Positions 54,865 through 64,000 are shown, numbered from the stretch's first letter. The stretch: DNA of 64,000 bases from Candidatus Heimdallarchaeota archaeon LC_3 (GCA_001940645.1 MDVS01000047.1:1-64000); one strand, 5' to 3'. Program-made: numbers and translations. The notes: a model not told the origin generated them from the sequence alone.

Positions 54865-55296
54865 ATGAAAGTTAAATTTGATGAAATTAAAATCGATACT
54901 GAATACGAGAATCAAATAATAAATTTAGATGAAAGTATTAATTCTATTCTCTCATCTCATGATTGCTCAGATGGATTAGTAAATCTTTTTGTTCCTGGAT
55001 CTACGGGGGCATTGACAACTATTGAACATGAAATAGGATTGATCAAGGATTTACCAATTATTTTGGATAAAATTATTCCCCCAGATGGAACATCTCATAA
55101 ATACTATCACAATGTATACAATGGGGATGATAATGGTCACAGTCATATTCGAGCTTCTGTTATTGGCCCATCCATATCTGTTCCATTTAAAAATGGTAAA
55201 CTTTTAACTGGAATATGGCAAAATGTAGTATTTATCGAATTTGACGCACATTCTCCTAGACATAGAAATTTGATTGTAACCATTCTTGGAGATTAG
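54865..55296 (+). CDS. YjbQ/UPF0047 family protein
   Basis: This is a single-domain protein of 143 residues. It matches the YjbQ family, with GLVNLFVPGSTGALTTIEHE near 37-56, the metal-site-like YHNVYNGDDNGHSHIRASVIGPSISVPFKNGKLLTGIWQNVVFIEFD, and a C-terminal RHRNLIVTILGD. The His residues in the middle motif are conserved across the family. Members have been linked to thiamine-phosphate synthase activity; the role in archaea is uncertain. Confidence 0.9.
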   Translation: MKVKFDEIKIDTEYENQIINLDESINSILSSHDCSDGLVNLFVPGSTGALTTIEHEIGLIKDLPIILDKIIPPDGTSHKYYHNVYNGDDNGHSHIRASVIGPSISVPFKNGKLLTGIWQNVVFIEFDAHSPRHRNLIVTILGD

Positions 55297-55422
55297 GATA
55301 CAAGAAAAGATTATATAAAGAAAAAGAATTCTTTTAGTAAATGTTTAATATTTAAGAAAATATTGAAGAAAATAATAAAATTAAATTACTTTTCATTATT
55401 AATGATCAAAAGGGATTTATTT

Positions 55423-56223
55423 ATGAGTTCAGAGTTCGGACAGAACCTTATGAGGCTATTAGATGCGGGTTCAGTGGATCATCGTAACAAAATGACACAA
55501 ATCATAGATGATTTCATCAGAAGCTTTCCACAAATGCTTCGTGGAGGTCAAATAACCCAATATACTATTGAAACAATCTTGAGACGATTTAGGGATCAAA
55601 TTATAAGATCAGAAGGAGAAATGATGCATAAATATACAATAGTTGCATCTAGACAGATTTATCAATTATTTCAGAAAAATCTTGGCAGTATCGAAACTGA
55701 ATTCGTAGAGAAAAAAAAGGATTTGACTGAAACAAAACAAACCTTAAATCAAACACAAAAAGAATTGGCTGATTCAAATAATCGTGTACAATCCCTTGCA
55801 AATTTAATAGAAGAAGCTGATGTATCAATCCAATCATTGATGGAAGAAAGAGATTCATTACATACATCTGTTTCTGAAACAATTAGAAAATATAATGAAG
55901 TACAAAGAGAGTTAGAAGGGGATAAAGTTAAAATTAAAAAATATGAAACTCAGTTAGCTGCTATGCAAAATGAAGCCTCAACTGCGTTAGATAGCTTAGC
56001 GAATAAATTATCTGATCAAGAAAGAAAATGGCAGGAAAGATTTGAGAGAGAAGAAAAAAAATGGCAATTACGTCTATTGGAAGCCACTATGAAACAGGAA
56101 GAAGGTATAGGGGCTCAAACTCCCTTTAAAGAAGATGATTTCAGAGATTTTGATCCAAATAAAACTGATTCCAAAAAAGAAGATGATAAAACAAAAACTG
56201 AATCTGCACCTGGAACCACTTGA
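55423..56223 (+). CDS. coiled-coil protein of unknown function
   Basis: I do not recognise the family. The protein of about 266 residues has an N-terminal helical domain (about 1-80), a coiled coil (about 90-235) and a charged, disordered C-terminus rich in Lys, Asp and Thr. The ATG at 55423 is preferred to 55363, since AGGGA is found nine bases upstream and the additional 20 residues look unlike a natural N-terminus. Confidence 0.7.
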   Translation: MSSEFGQNLMRLLDAGSVDHRNKMTQIIDDFIRSFPQMLRGGQITQYTIETILRRFRDQIIRSEGEMMHKYTIVASRQIYQLFQKNLGSIETEFVEKKKDLTETKQTLNQTQKELADSNNRVQSLANLIEEADVSIQSLMEERDSLHTSVSETIRKYNEVQRELEGDKVKIKKYETQLAAMQNEASTALDSLANKLSDQERKWQERFEREEKKWQLRLLEATMKQEEGIGAQTPFKEDDFRDFDPNKTDSKKEDDKTKTESAPGTT

Positions 56224-56236
56224 AATTTTTAAATTA

Positions 56237-57988
56237 TTAAAGATTTAAAGGAATTTCCTCAACACGGGTTATAATCTGAACATCTTTTGGCAGAACTACC
56301 GATGATGGATTTCCTGATTCTAAAAATATAATTTTTTTACCAGACTGCAATAAACTATTAAATAAATATCCAGCCAATGAAGCTTCCCCCTCATTCCCAC
56401 TTATCAAGATATACATTTTCTTTTTTCTTATATTCCCTTTCGAAGCAATAATATCTATCGATGATGTTCCATTATACGGAGTTATATCAAAGTCTACGGC
56501 GAATCCGTTGTTAGTTAATAATTCTGAAATATTATTTCGAGTGTTTTCAAAACTAGTTTGAAAATTTTGTTCACTAACTTGATCTAAATCAAGTGCAGAA
56601 TTTTGATCTTCTGAATCAACTATAGGTTGTGGACTTGTTTGTTCAAGCTGATTAGTTATTGAGTCAAATTCGAGACTTGCATTGAAATTAGGACTATCTA
56701 AGCTGTATTCAGGAGAGATATGATCATCAATTGCATGAGTTTGTGTTTCTGATTCTGTTTCAGTTTGTGTTTCTGATTCTGTTTCAGTTTCTGTTTCTGA
56801 TAATTCATTTACAATAGTTTCAATAACTGGAGGTGATTGATCAGCTACTTCTGGTTGTTTGTTTTTTTCTGGAGATGGGTAAGGATTTAGATTCGTTTCT
56901 ACTTCTGGTGTACTTATTGGTTCTTGAATAGGAGATGGAGTTATAGATTGCGATTTCTCAATTGTTGTTTTTAATTTTTGTCCAAGTTTTTCTAAATCTG
57001 AATCGTCATTATAACGACTTATTTGTAAAACTTGGTCAGCATAACTATTAGCTATTTCCAAATCTTGCTGATTGAAAGCTATTATCCCTAATTGTAAACT
57101 TACTCGTCCATAAAGGGGCCAAAGTTCTTTATCATAGCTGATTCTTGATGCTTCCTCATAATACAATATAGATTCATCAAGATACTCCTTTTTTTCCAGA
57201 ATCATACCAAATTCATAATAAGCAGAGGAAAGCTCAGCATCTTTTTTTAGGTTTTTTAGATTTTGAGTAATGCTTTCCATATAGGAGAAAATTTTTTCAT
57301 CTTCCTTGATACTACCCTTTATTATTATCTCTCTTTGAAGATCAAGAAGTTTTAAGAGTGTTTGATTGGTTAAGCTGCTATTATTAAGCTTTTTAGAAAT
57401 TCTAAAAGCACTTTCTAACAACGTAATTGATTTTGCTAAATCTTTCTGCTTATATTTCAATTTGGCGGATAATATTAAACAAGAAAATGTTTCCTGAGCA
57501 TTAGTAAAAATAGAAGAAGCTATTTCAAGAAGCCTGGAAGATTTGTCATAATCCTTTAGATAAAAATAGGAATACGCCAAATGTTTGCTGATACTCGCAA
57601 TAACATTGGTATCTGATTCTAGTTTTGCTTGATCCAATGCTAATCTGAACGTTTTTAAAGCTAAGTCATAATTTTGTAAATTCATCAAATATTGTCCAAA
57701 ATAATCAAGAACGTATTCAATATTCTTGATTATTTTAAAAGCTTCGACTCCATCAGAGCTGGTTTCATTTATTATCTCTTGAACGATTGCAATAAAATTA
57801 TCATTCAAACCCAAATTTATATGACCCAGTGCTAACCAGCATTTAAGCCCAGTTTTAGTTGAAAGAAGAAGGTTCGGTGTATGAATCATTTCTTTTAATG
57901 ATTCTAATTCTTCAAATGATATTTTTCCTTCTGAGATTTGATATATCTTGTTATCAATAATTTTCAAAATGTCTGAATCTAAACTCAT
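56237..57988 (-). CDS. TPR protein with a possible nuclease-like C-terminal domain
   Basis: Residues about 40-345 are tetratricopeptide-like helical pairs (for example DLALKTFRLALDQAKLESDT and SILYYEEASRISYDKE). A linker of about 130 residues is rich in Ser, Glu, Pro and Thr, with a short tandem repeat of Thr-Glu and Ser-Glu (around 56700-56800). The last 110 residues are alpha/beta. They begin with a helix then FAVDFDITPYNGTSSIDIIASKG and KKMYILISG, a layout like restriction-endonuclease-type PD-(D/E)XK folds, but the catalytic set is not clear. No membrane segment is seen. The 583-residue protein is not otherwise recognised. Confidence 0.68.
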   Translation of the reverse strand: MSLDSDILKIIDNKIYQISEGKISFEELESLKEMIHTPNLLLSTKTGLKCWLALGHINLGLNDNFIAIVQEIINETSSDGVEAFKIIKNIEYVLDYFGQYLMNLQNYDLALKTFRLALDQAKLESDTNVIASISKHLAYSYFYLKDYDKSSRLLEIASSIFTNAQETFSCLILSAKLKYKQKDLAKSITLLESAFRISKKLNNSSLTNQTLLKLLDLQREIIIKGSIKEDEKIFSYMESITQNLKNLKKDAELSSAYYEFGMILEKKEYLDESILYYEEASRISYDKELWPLYGRVSLQLGIIAFNQQDLEIANSYADQVLQISRYNDDSDLEKLGQKLKTTIEKSQSITPSPIQEPISTPEVETNLNPYPSPEKNKQPEVADQSPPVIETIVNELSETETETESETQTETESETQTHAIDDHISPEYSLDSPNFNASLEFDSITNQLEQTSPQPIVDSEDQNSALDLDQVSEQNFQTSFENTRNNISELLTNNGFAVDFDITPYNGTSSIDIIASKGNIRKKKMYILISGNEGEASLAGYLFNSLLQSGKKIIFLESGNPSSVVLPKDVQIITRVEEIPLNL

Positions 57989-58293
57989 ATTTTACACAAA
58001 AAATAAAGTCATTCCGTTCATTAATACAAATATGACTAATGAATTTGCAAATACTATTTTAATTTATTCATTTTAAATTGGTAAATATCATTATGTATAG
58101 AAAAATGACTTCAGGGCTTTACATTGTATAAATCTAATAAGTTATTAAATGAGATCAAAAATAGCTTATAATCTCATTTTGTAAAGTATTTACAATAATG
58201 AGAAGTTAATTAACCCTAAAGGTATTTTACATCACAATTTAAAATATTTAATGAGTAATTGTGTGCAATTTATTATAAATTAACGGTGATTTT
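57989..58293. other. 305-base divergent intergenic region with two inverted repeats
   Basis: No gene is seen. A perfect 9-base inverted repeat is at 58147-58155 and 58171-58179 (AAATGAGAT and ATCTCATTT, 15-base loop). A separate palindrome directly follows. The region probably carries the promoters of the TPR gene (minus) and the surface protein gene (plus). Confidence 0.4.
58179..58195. promoter_or_regulatory. palindromic operator candidate
   Basis: TTGTAAAGTATTTACAA has perfect 7-base arms around a 3-base centre. It lies 98 bases before the GTG start of the surface protein gene and about 190 bases from the TPR gene. The symmetry fits binding by a dimeric helix-turn-helix regulator. No regulator is identified. 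Confidence 0.4.
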
Positions 58294-60786
58294 GTGAGAA
58301 AATCAAAGGTTCTTACTTTAGTGATTTTTAGTGCTCTGTTAGGAGCATCTTTTATATCTTTGAACGCAGAAATACTTTCTAACACAGCTACAGAAAGCAA
58401 AGACAAACCAGTTGTGAATAGCATTGACAAAGTTGGTACTTTAATAGAAAATACAAATGAATTGGATATAGAAAAAGTATTAACGAACAGATATCAAACA
58501 ACTCCAGAAACACCAACATATGAGTACATAAATCAGAGTACAACAATAAAACTAAACTCTACTTCATATAAACCAGGAGAAACAGCTCTCATTAATATCA
58601 CAACCGATGTTAACGGTTTGAATGGTACTTTAAACTGGGATTTAACTAACCCATTAGGAGAGCAATATTTCAGTTTTACAAATGACTTAACAAGAGTAGC
58701 TTTTGAGGATCCAAATTTTGATGATGCTCCAGAAGCAAAGGATTGGGTAAACGGTACTCTTGATAATACAAGCACCGGGTTTTCTAGTTTTGATGTATTA
58801 GAGTCAGAAAAAATGCTGAGAGTTATTTCCAGGACAAATTTAACATCTAATGATACAATTGAAAGTAGAATTACTTATAATGCAAGTGACTCAATTTCAA
58901 ATGGTGTTTACAGATTTTCATTTACCTACTACACCACGGGAGATGCTGTTCCTTTAAAAGTATATATTTGGAATGGAACTAATTATCAAGAATTCGACGC
59001 ACCAGCTGGAGGTACATTATTAGCACAAAAGTCTTTTGACGTAGGAAATTTAAATATTAGTTATTTAACGTCCGATTCTCAAATCTTTTTTAATACATCT
59101 AATACCAATACAACCTGGTATTTTGACAATTTTGATTTGAATTATGATTATTCAGAAATTGCTTTAAAATTAACTGGAGAAACAGAAATCAAACAAGGCG
59201 TTATAACTCAAACTTACGAAGATAAAATTGTTGGAATTCAAAATAATGTTTCAATTGCTTATGTGAGCTCCTATTCACGAGAAGAAATTACTTCTTACGC
59301 TAATTTCACTGTTAAATTACCAGAAAAATTAGTTTACTTCGGTAATTGGAGATTTTCTGTTTCATTTCAACCTTATCGATTAACTGTTGGAGAAGATCCT
59401 GAACCTATATCAACCCCAAGAATTGATTATAATATTCCAATAAATATTTCAGATTCAATAATTTTTCAATCAGACTATAGATATATGAGACGCGGATTCA
59501 ACGACACTGATAGTTCATTTATTTACGAAAATGAAACAAATCAGCCAAAAATCTTCTCACCCGGAGATAGAATTACTGAAATTGGACAATTAATATATGC
59601 AACAAATAATGAAAGTTTCGAAGGAGTTCCTTATAGTAATATCAACGGATATGTATTCTCCAATGCAAGTGATACCAACATCAAAGATTATACTTGGGGG
59701 GAAGGAATATCAATCCTCCAAAACTATAATATAGATGGAAAAACTATTGCGGATGGAAATTTTTCATTAATCAATGTTACAAATCCTACAATAACCTGGG
59801 GTGTTAATTATATTATACCCTTACGGGGAATATATGGAAATATTTCGAATACACTAATAATCAATTTTCCTAACACTTTAGCTTTTGATGAATTAGTAAC
59901 CCCTGATGCTGGAGATAATGCTCAATTCCGATTGGATCTTGGTGTTATAGAATCTAAATTTAAAACGGAAATGATAAGTAAGACATTACCTTTTGATAGA
60001 GTATACTACATTACTGAATTCTTAGAAGGTGAATTTACAGTAAATACAACACACTACAATACCACATTGAATACAGTTTACGCTAATCATAATATAACGA
60101 CTGAATTGGATATTCCAAGGAGTGATTTGACATTCAATGTATTTTTCGCAGAGGAGAATGGAAACATTTCAGTAATGGATTTTGTTGTAAATCTGGAGGG
60201 TAAAAATTTCTTCTTCAGTCAAAAAATCGATCCAAATCTCAAGATACCCTCCAATTATGATATGCGAATAACTTGGATTGATGCTTTTAATGCAGGTGAT
60301 GAAGAAGATTCAGAGCTGAAATTTGCTGAATCTGATTCTAAGACACACCAAATGATTATTCGAGGAACCTTAAAAATGAATTTACCCCTTAATACTATAA
60401 TAGTTCACCAAAATGAAAATATTGAAATAAATTTCACTGTTTCCATTGAGGAATTAGATACCGAAGCTAGAGGTTTAAGGATATCAGGTATTCTCTGTGA
60501 TAATGCAGGAAATTGTACCTCCAATGATCCTAAAATTCCAATACAAGAAAAAGATGGTGAATTCACTATATTTTATACTGTCCAAGATTCTATTCCAGTG
60601 GGTGAAAGAACGCTAAAATTATTTACCCAGAATAATGTCGACCTCGGAGAAATAAATTTAGTCATTTTACCAGAAAAAATTTCAGTTATCCCACAAACAC
60701 CAGAAATTTTTGTATTAATTGGATCAGTATTAATAATCCTTGTACTGTTTGGATATGTAGCGGTTACTTTAATAAAATTCAAATAA
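58294..60786 (+). CDS. large exported surface protein with C-terminal membrane anchor
   Basis: I do not recognise the family. The 830-residue protein starts with a signal peptide (about 1-25, MRKSKVLTLVIFSALLGASF) and ends with a transmembrane helix (about 803-826) and a short basic tail, so almost all of it is outside. The sequence between is beta-rich, with many N-x-S/T sequons and Ig-like stretches near the C-terminus (ERTLKLFTQNNVDLGEINLVILPEK). It may be an S-layer or cell-surface protein. The GTG start has GGTGATTTT immediately before it. It is convergent with the Ras-like GTPase gene. Confidence 0.72.
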   Translation: MRKSKVLTLVIFSALLGASFISLNAEILSNTATESKDKPVVNSIDKVGTLIENTNELDIEKVLTNRYQTTPETPTYEYINQSTTIKLNSTSYKPGETALINITTDVNGLNGTLNWDLTNPLGEQYFSFTNDLTRVAFEDPNFDDAPEAKDWVNGTLDNTSTGFSSFDVLESEKMLRVISRTNLTSNDTIESRITYNASDSISNGVYRFSFTYYTTGDAVPLKVYIWNGTNYQEFDAPAGGTLLAQKSFDVGNLNISYLTSDSQIFFNTSNTNTTWYFDNFDLNYDYSEIALKLTGETEIKQGVITQTYEDKIVGIQNNVSIAYVSSYSREEITSYANFTVKLPEKLVYFGNWRFSVSFQPYRLTVGEDPEPISTPRIDYNIPINISDSIIFQSDYRYMRRGFNDTDSSFIYENETNQPKIFSPGDRITEIGQLIYATNNESFEGVPYSNINGYVFSNASDTNIKDYTWGEGISILQNYNIDGKTIADGNFSLINVTNPTITWGVNYIIPLRGIYGNISNTLIINFPNTLAFDELVTPDAGDNAQFRLDLGVIESKFKTEMISKTLPFDRVYYITEFLEGEFTVNTTHYNTTLNTVYANHNITTELDIPRSDLTFNVFFAEENGNISVMDFVVNLEGKNFFFSQKIDPNLKIPSNYDMRITWIDAFNAGDEEDSELKFAESDSKTHQMIIRGTLKMNLPLNTIIVHQNENIEINFTVSIEELDTEARGLRISGILCDNAGNCTSNDPKIPIQEKDGEFTIFYTVQDSIPVGERTLKLFTQNNVDLGEINLVILPEKISVIPQTPEIFVLIGSVLIILVLFGYVAVTLIKFK

Positions 60787-60840
60787 AAAGAACAAAAAAA
60801 TTGGATTTTTCTTTTAATTATTCATTTTTCTAAAAAAAAA

Positions 60841-61380
60841 TTATGATAATCCTTTAGATTTAGCTATTAATTCTGTTAACGATCTGAAAGCAGTATTAAT
60901 GTTTTCACCTGACAATGAACTAGTCGCAAAATAATTTATTATATCATGTTTTCCCATAAATGATTTTATGGCATCGTGATTGATATTGGGACTCAAATCA
61001 TTTTTTGTTGAAATAAGAATCATTGGGATTTTTTCTGACAAATATAATCCTATAACCTCTAACCATTCATTTAGACGATCTAAGGTGGGTGGAGCTGAAC
61101 CATCAAAAGCTAAAATTAAGCCCTGAGTTCCTGCAATATAATACGGTAATATTGAACGAAAACGCGATTCTCCTGCAACATCCCAAATTTGAAGAGCAAT
61201 CTGTGCTTCCTTTTGCGAATCTACATCTATATTTACATTTTTTAGTGAAAAATCCACTCCAATAGTTGATTTCGTATTTGAAACGAATCGACCGTCAACA
61301 AACCGACTTACAGCAGCTGTTTTACCAACACCTGAATCGCCAGCTATAATTACTTTAAATACGTAAAGTGATTCACTCAT
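60841..61380 (-). CDS. Ras/Rab-like small GTPase with Glu at the catalytic Gln position
   Basis: This is a single GTPase domain of 179 residues. G1 is GDSGVGKTA, switch I is TIGVDFSL, G3 is WDVAGESRF, G4 is TKND, and G5 is TSSLSG. The usual G3 is WDTAGQERF, so the Gln used for GTP hydrolysis is Glu here, which would be expected to alter intrinsic hydrolysis. The N-x-x-D motif is TKND rather than NKxD. There is no lipidation Cys. No GTPase regulator gene lies immediately next to it. Confidence 0.9.
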   Translation of the reverse strand: MSESLYVFKVIIAGDSGVGKTAAVSRFVDGRFVSNTKSTIGVDFSLKNVNIDVDSQKEAQIALQIWDVAGESRFRSILPYYIAGTQGLILAFDGSAPPTLDRLNEWLEVIGLYLSEKIPMILISTKNDLSPNINHDAIKSFMGKHDIINYFATSSLSGENINTAFRSLTELIAKSKGLS

Positions 61381-61629
61381 CTTTGTCCCTAAATCTATGT
61401 TTAATGGAAATTACTAATTGTCATGTAAAAATATAACCATTAATTCGCTAATAAAATGACAGAATATATTCCTACTTTTAAAGGTCATGTCTGTACCCAT
61501 GAATGAACGTGCATCTTTTGTCTGGTTCTAAAATGTGCAGTCTAAAATTAGCTTGATATAAGAATAGATTTAATTTGCTTGATTTAAATAGATCATTAAA
61601 ATGAAAAATTGAAAAAAAACATACAGAGT

Positions 61630-62211
61630 TCAAGGTTTAGTCCAACGAAACTCATAATACCTGATATCGTTTGGATTAATAACTATAGCCATAATATATC
61701 TCTTTTTAACACTATTTGCTAATCTTCCAGCTGATACAATATCTAATGGAGTGATTTGCGCTCCACGAGGAAAAATTTTAATTAAAAAAGGTGCATGATC
61801 AATTCCAGGTCCTTTTTTATAAATGGTAAAATGAGATCCAAATTTCAATCCAGGTTTGGGAATGTGTCTTTTATCCCTAAGATTTTTATAAACAAAATAA
61901 ATATCCTCAAAAAACCTAAACCGTGTTGCCCACTTAAAATATTCCTCAAAATTAAGTTGACGATCGGTTTCATTTTTAACTATTATAAAATTATTTTCTA
62001 ATAAATACGCAGCCTCAAAAACTGTCAATTCTAAAGGTCTAGAAAATTTTGAAGTTTTTGGTTTTTTTATACCAGTAGGATTTCCGTAATAACCAAAACG
62101 ATAAAGAATTGTTCCTTGATCTGGATCCCATACAATAGCTTTTTCACCAATTAGATTAACAACAACTGGTCTCTCTGGTGGTATCCTGTAATCCAATAAT
62201 TCTTCTTTCAT
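61630..62211 (-). CDS. endA: tRNA-splicing endonuclease EndA
   Basis: This enzyme cuts introns from precursor tRNA. The 193-residue length fits the homotetrameric or dimeric type. The catalytic domain is GLKFGSHFTIYKKGPGIDHAPFLI, with the catalytic Tyr and His, and then RLANSVKKRYIMAIV with the Lys. These are Y131, H139 and K169 or K170 from the ATG. The ATG at 62211 is used; a TTG 12 bases earlier is possible. It neighbours the RPA32-like gene, but shared function is not obvious. Confidence 0.93.
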   Translation of the reverse strand: MKEELLDYRIPPERPVVVNLIGEKAIVWDPDQGTILYRFGYYGNPTGIKKPKTSKFSRPLELTVFEAAYLLENNFIIVKNETDRQLNFEEYFKWATRFRFFEDIYFVYKNLRDKRHIPKPGLKFGSHFTIYKKGPGIDHAPFLIKIFPRGAQITPLDIVSAGRLANSVKKRYIMAIVINPNDIRYYEFRWTKP

Positions 62212-62251
62212 TAATTTAAACAAATCCTAAAAAAATAAATTATTGATTAAT

Positions 62252-63034
62252 CTAGTCATTTACTTTATATCTTCGAAATGTGGGTTCATATAGATCCCCT
62301 TCCATTTGCATATTAAAAATAATGTCTTCCAATTCATTTTCTTCTAATGAACGAATTTCATCTAATTTCATTTTAATAGTTTCAAGAGCTACACCATCAG
62401 AACTGTCTTCATTTTTTATTATTGATATAATTATTGATTCGAAACTTTGCTCTGAATCATTTAATGATTCCAAGTTTTTCTCATTATTTAATTGAGTAGT
62501 CTCGGCATGAACAACATTAGTTAATAAAGTTTCTGGAACTGAACTGCTATCTACTTTAACATATTCTCTTTGATAAGAAGAACTAGCATTAATTTTCTTA
62601 ACCATTTCAGGATAATACTTTTTTTGTAAATTTGTATCCATAATATGTAATAATTCTTTTTGAGGATCTTCAAGTTTCACGATTGTCGTAGGTCGAATAA
62701 ATAATTCCATGGTATTATCATCATTATTAGGTAAAAACTCTACAGAACCCATGACTTCAATGAAATCCCACGATTTCATGTCTTGAATTAAATGTTCATC
62801 GGATGTGTGTATCCAAACACCAGCAGAATAATCATTTACAAAGAACTTGAATATAATTTGATTTTCTCTTCCACTAATCTCTGATAATTCGATAATATAT
62901 CCTTGAATTAATATTAACTCATATAATAGGCCTTTATTATTCTTTAATGAATATACATTACCCTCTTCTATCAAATCTGATTGATAAAGATCGTTAATAT
63001 TTATTCTAAGCAGTGAACTAGTATTAAAACTCAA
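62252..63034 (-). CDS. RPA32-like OB-fold protein
   Basis: This is the probable small subunit of archaeal RPA, which binds single-stranded DNA. The 260-residue protein has an OB fold at about 20-125 (LILIQGYIIELSEISGRENQIIFKFFVND, then AGVWIHTSD and DFIEVMGSVEF). The C-terminal winged helix is at about 195-258 (SIIKNEDSSDGVALETIKMKLDEI and LEDIIFNMQMEGDLYEPTFRRYKV). That matches the RPA_C layout. The start is TTG. The larger RPA subunit is not in this window. Confidence 0.8.
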   Translation of the reverse strand: MSFNTSSLLRININDLYQSDLIEEGNVYSLKNNKGLLYELILIQGYIIELSEISGRENQIIFKFFVNDYSAGVWIHTSDEHLIQDMKSWDFIEVMGSVEFLPNNDDNTMELFIRPTTIVKLEDPQKELLHIMDTNLQKKYYPEMVKKINASSSYQREYVKVDSSSVPETLLTNVVHAETTQLNNEKNLESLNDSEQSFESIIISIIKNEDSSDGVALETIKMKLDEIRSLEENELEDIIFNMQMEGDLYEPTFRRYKVND

Positions 63035-63149
63035 TTCAAGATCATTCCAATTATTTTTACTGAAATAAAGAAGCTTAATTATATAAATTTATTTGATTAT
63101 TTATTCGTTAAGTATTTAATAATATGCTGAAATTGTGAAAAAAGTCATT

Positions 63150-63587
63150 TTAAAGCCAAGGTGAGTTGATAGGATTCCAATTGACTAATTCTTTGAAAAA
63201 TAACTTTATTTCGTATTGTGCACGGTCAGTTGCATCACTAGCATGTACAATATTGTTATCAATAGTTAAACCAAAGTCACCTCTAATTGTACCTGGTTCT
63301 GCTTCATTGGGTTTTGTTGCACCAACTAATTTTCTAACTACTGCAATAGCATCTTTACCTTCCCATACAGAAACAACAACTGGCCCACTTTTTACGTAAT
63401 TAACAAGTTTTTCAAAAAATACTTTTCCTTTATGAACATCATAAAGCTGTTCGGCTAATGCTTGGTCAATACTAACAAATTTAAGTGCTTTAAGATTCAA
63501 GCCTTTTAATTCAAATCTTGATATTATCTGTCCAATTAATCCTCTCTGAACGGAATCAGGTTTAATCATAACGAATGTTTGTTCCAT
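63150..63587 (-). CDS. ndk: nucleoside diphosphate kinase
   Basis: NDK balances nucleoside triphosphates. The 145-residue protein shows VMIKPDSVQRGLIGQIISRFE near the start, the catalytic His in NNIVHASD (H115 from the chosen ATG), and GATKPNEAEPGTIRGDFG. All active-site motifs are intact. An ATG at 63593 is possible; the ATG at 63587 fits the GGA spacing better. In many archaea ndk follows L24e, S28e and L7Ae, none of which lie next to it here. Confidence 0.97.
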   Translation of the reverse strand: MEQTFVMIKPDSVQRGLIGQIISRFELKGLNLKALKFVSIDQALAEQLYDVHKGKVFFEKLVNYVKSGPVVVSVWEGKDAIAVVRKLVGATKPNEAEPGTIRGDFGLTIDNNIVHASDATDRAQYEIKLFFKELVNWNPINSPWL

Positions 63588-63593
63588 TTTCAT

Positions 63594-64000
63594 TTCCTTC
63601 TGTTACGTTTATTCAAAGTTAGTAATAAAACAACCAATTTTTCTTAAGATATTGACGATTAAGAACTAATATTACAATTTTGATGTTAATTATATAATCT
63701 CCATAAAGACAATTGAGTTCTCTAAAGAATAATATTGATGTTAAATTAAAAAACACCATCAACTCTTAATTACTTCATAAACATGCAAATGTACTTAGGT
63801 AAATAAATAATTTTTACTTCATTCAGGCTTATAGTATACGAATCACTATGAATTATGAAACTATCCAAATTTTAACTATAAATATAAGAATCAATTTGAA
63901 AATAAATTATGTTGGATAATTTTCTCTAAGAAAGAATACTTAAATCAATAACTAAAATCTATTATTATCAGAATATAATTACCAATAAAAAAATCAAAGA
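63594..64000. other. 407-base end region without a recognised gene
   Basis: The sequence is very AT-rich with no open frame of useful size on either strand and no structured RNA that I can support. It probably holds the ndk promoter and the start of another unit beyond the window. Confidence 0.5.

Noticed and set aside
61381..61629. Possible small RNA in the less AT-rich stretch around 61490-61560
   Set aside because: It has ATGAATGA and GTCTG strings that loosely recall C/D boxes, but the boxes do not fit the consensus and no terminal stem was found.
1..64000. tRNA or rRNA genes
   Set aside because: No GC-rich cloverleaf or conserved rRNA segment was noticed on either strand; a covariance-model scan would be needed to be certain.

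Overview
This is an AT-rich archaeal chromosome segment, most likely from an Asgard archaeon. The archaeal markers are PAN, TBP, aMBF1, Rpp29, S4e, Taw2, EndA, an RPA32-like protein, Pth2 and two-chain PheRS. The Asgard flavour comes from several Ras/Rab/Arf-like GTPases, longin-like and roadblock-like proteins, and a eukaryote-style GT22 mannosyltransferase. No rRNA or tRNA gene was found, so placement below Asgard is not possible from this window. Start codons are often TTG or GTG, and many are preceded by GGTGA, GGAG or GAGG.

Layout. 1-1.4 kb: an IS4-type transposase. 1.5-8.5 kb: a chromosome-organisation operon (SMC, ScpA-type kleisin, two different ScpB/KITE-type proteins) that ends in an Arf-like GTPase with an N-terminal longin-like region. 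8.5-12.4 kb: a small membrane protein, a macrodomain protein, a GT22 mannosyltransferase and aMBF1 with a partner gene. 12.7-13.9 kb: PAN. 13.9-22.4 kb (minus strand): a partial ribosomal-protein operon S19-[HEAT-like protein]-L22-S3-L29-Rpp29-S17-L14-L24-S4e-L5-S14-Taw2, with S3 carrying a very long Lys/Glu/Ala tail. 22.7-28.3 kb: a Rab-like GTPase, a three-gene coiled-coil operon, a GNAT acetyltransferase, an MFS carrier and TBP. 28.9-33.5 kb: an AsnC-like regulator and pheS-pheT. 33.6-42.3 kb: a coiled-coil protein, HAD phosphatase, MoxR ATPase, SCO-like protein, His/Met-rich exported protein, CoxE-like VWA protein, UbiA prenyltransferase and a dihydropteroate-synthase-like enzyme. 42.3-49.3 kb: a winged-helix regulator, roadblock and longin proteins, membrane proteins and a phosphoesterase. 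49.7-53.9 kb: ppdK with a homing-endonuclease insertion. 53.9-63.6 kb: Pth2, a YjbQ family protein, coiled-coil and TPR proteins, a large surface protein, a Ras-like GTPase, EndA, an RPA32-like protein and NDK.

Most striking finding: the 3' end of ppdK is present twice. The copy fused to the intact gene and a displaced 47-codon copy 1,372 bp downstream encode nearly the same peptide (39 of 44 aligned residues) but differ by synonymous changes in about 21 codons. Between them lies a LAGLIDADG endonuclease gene on the opposite strand. This looks like an intron-less homing element that carries a recoded replacement for the end of the gene it enters, so that the host enzyme survives and the site becomes resistant to cleavage.

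Other leads are the SMC operon with paired KITE proteins and a GTPase, a possible copper-handling cluster (MoxR, SCO, His/Met-rich exported protein, VWA), a HEAT-like gene inside the ribosomal operon, and the S3 tail. All calls come from reading the sequence; no database search was run.
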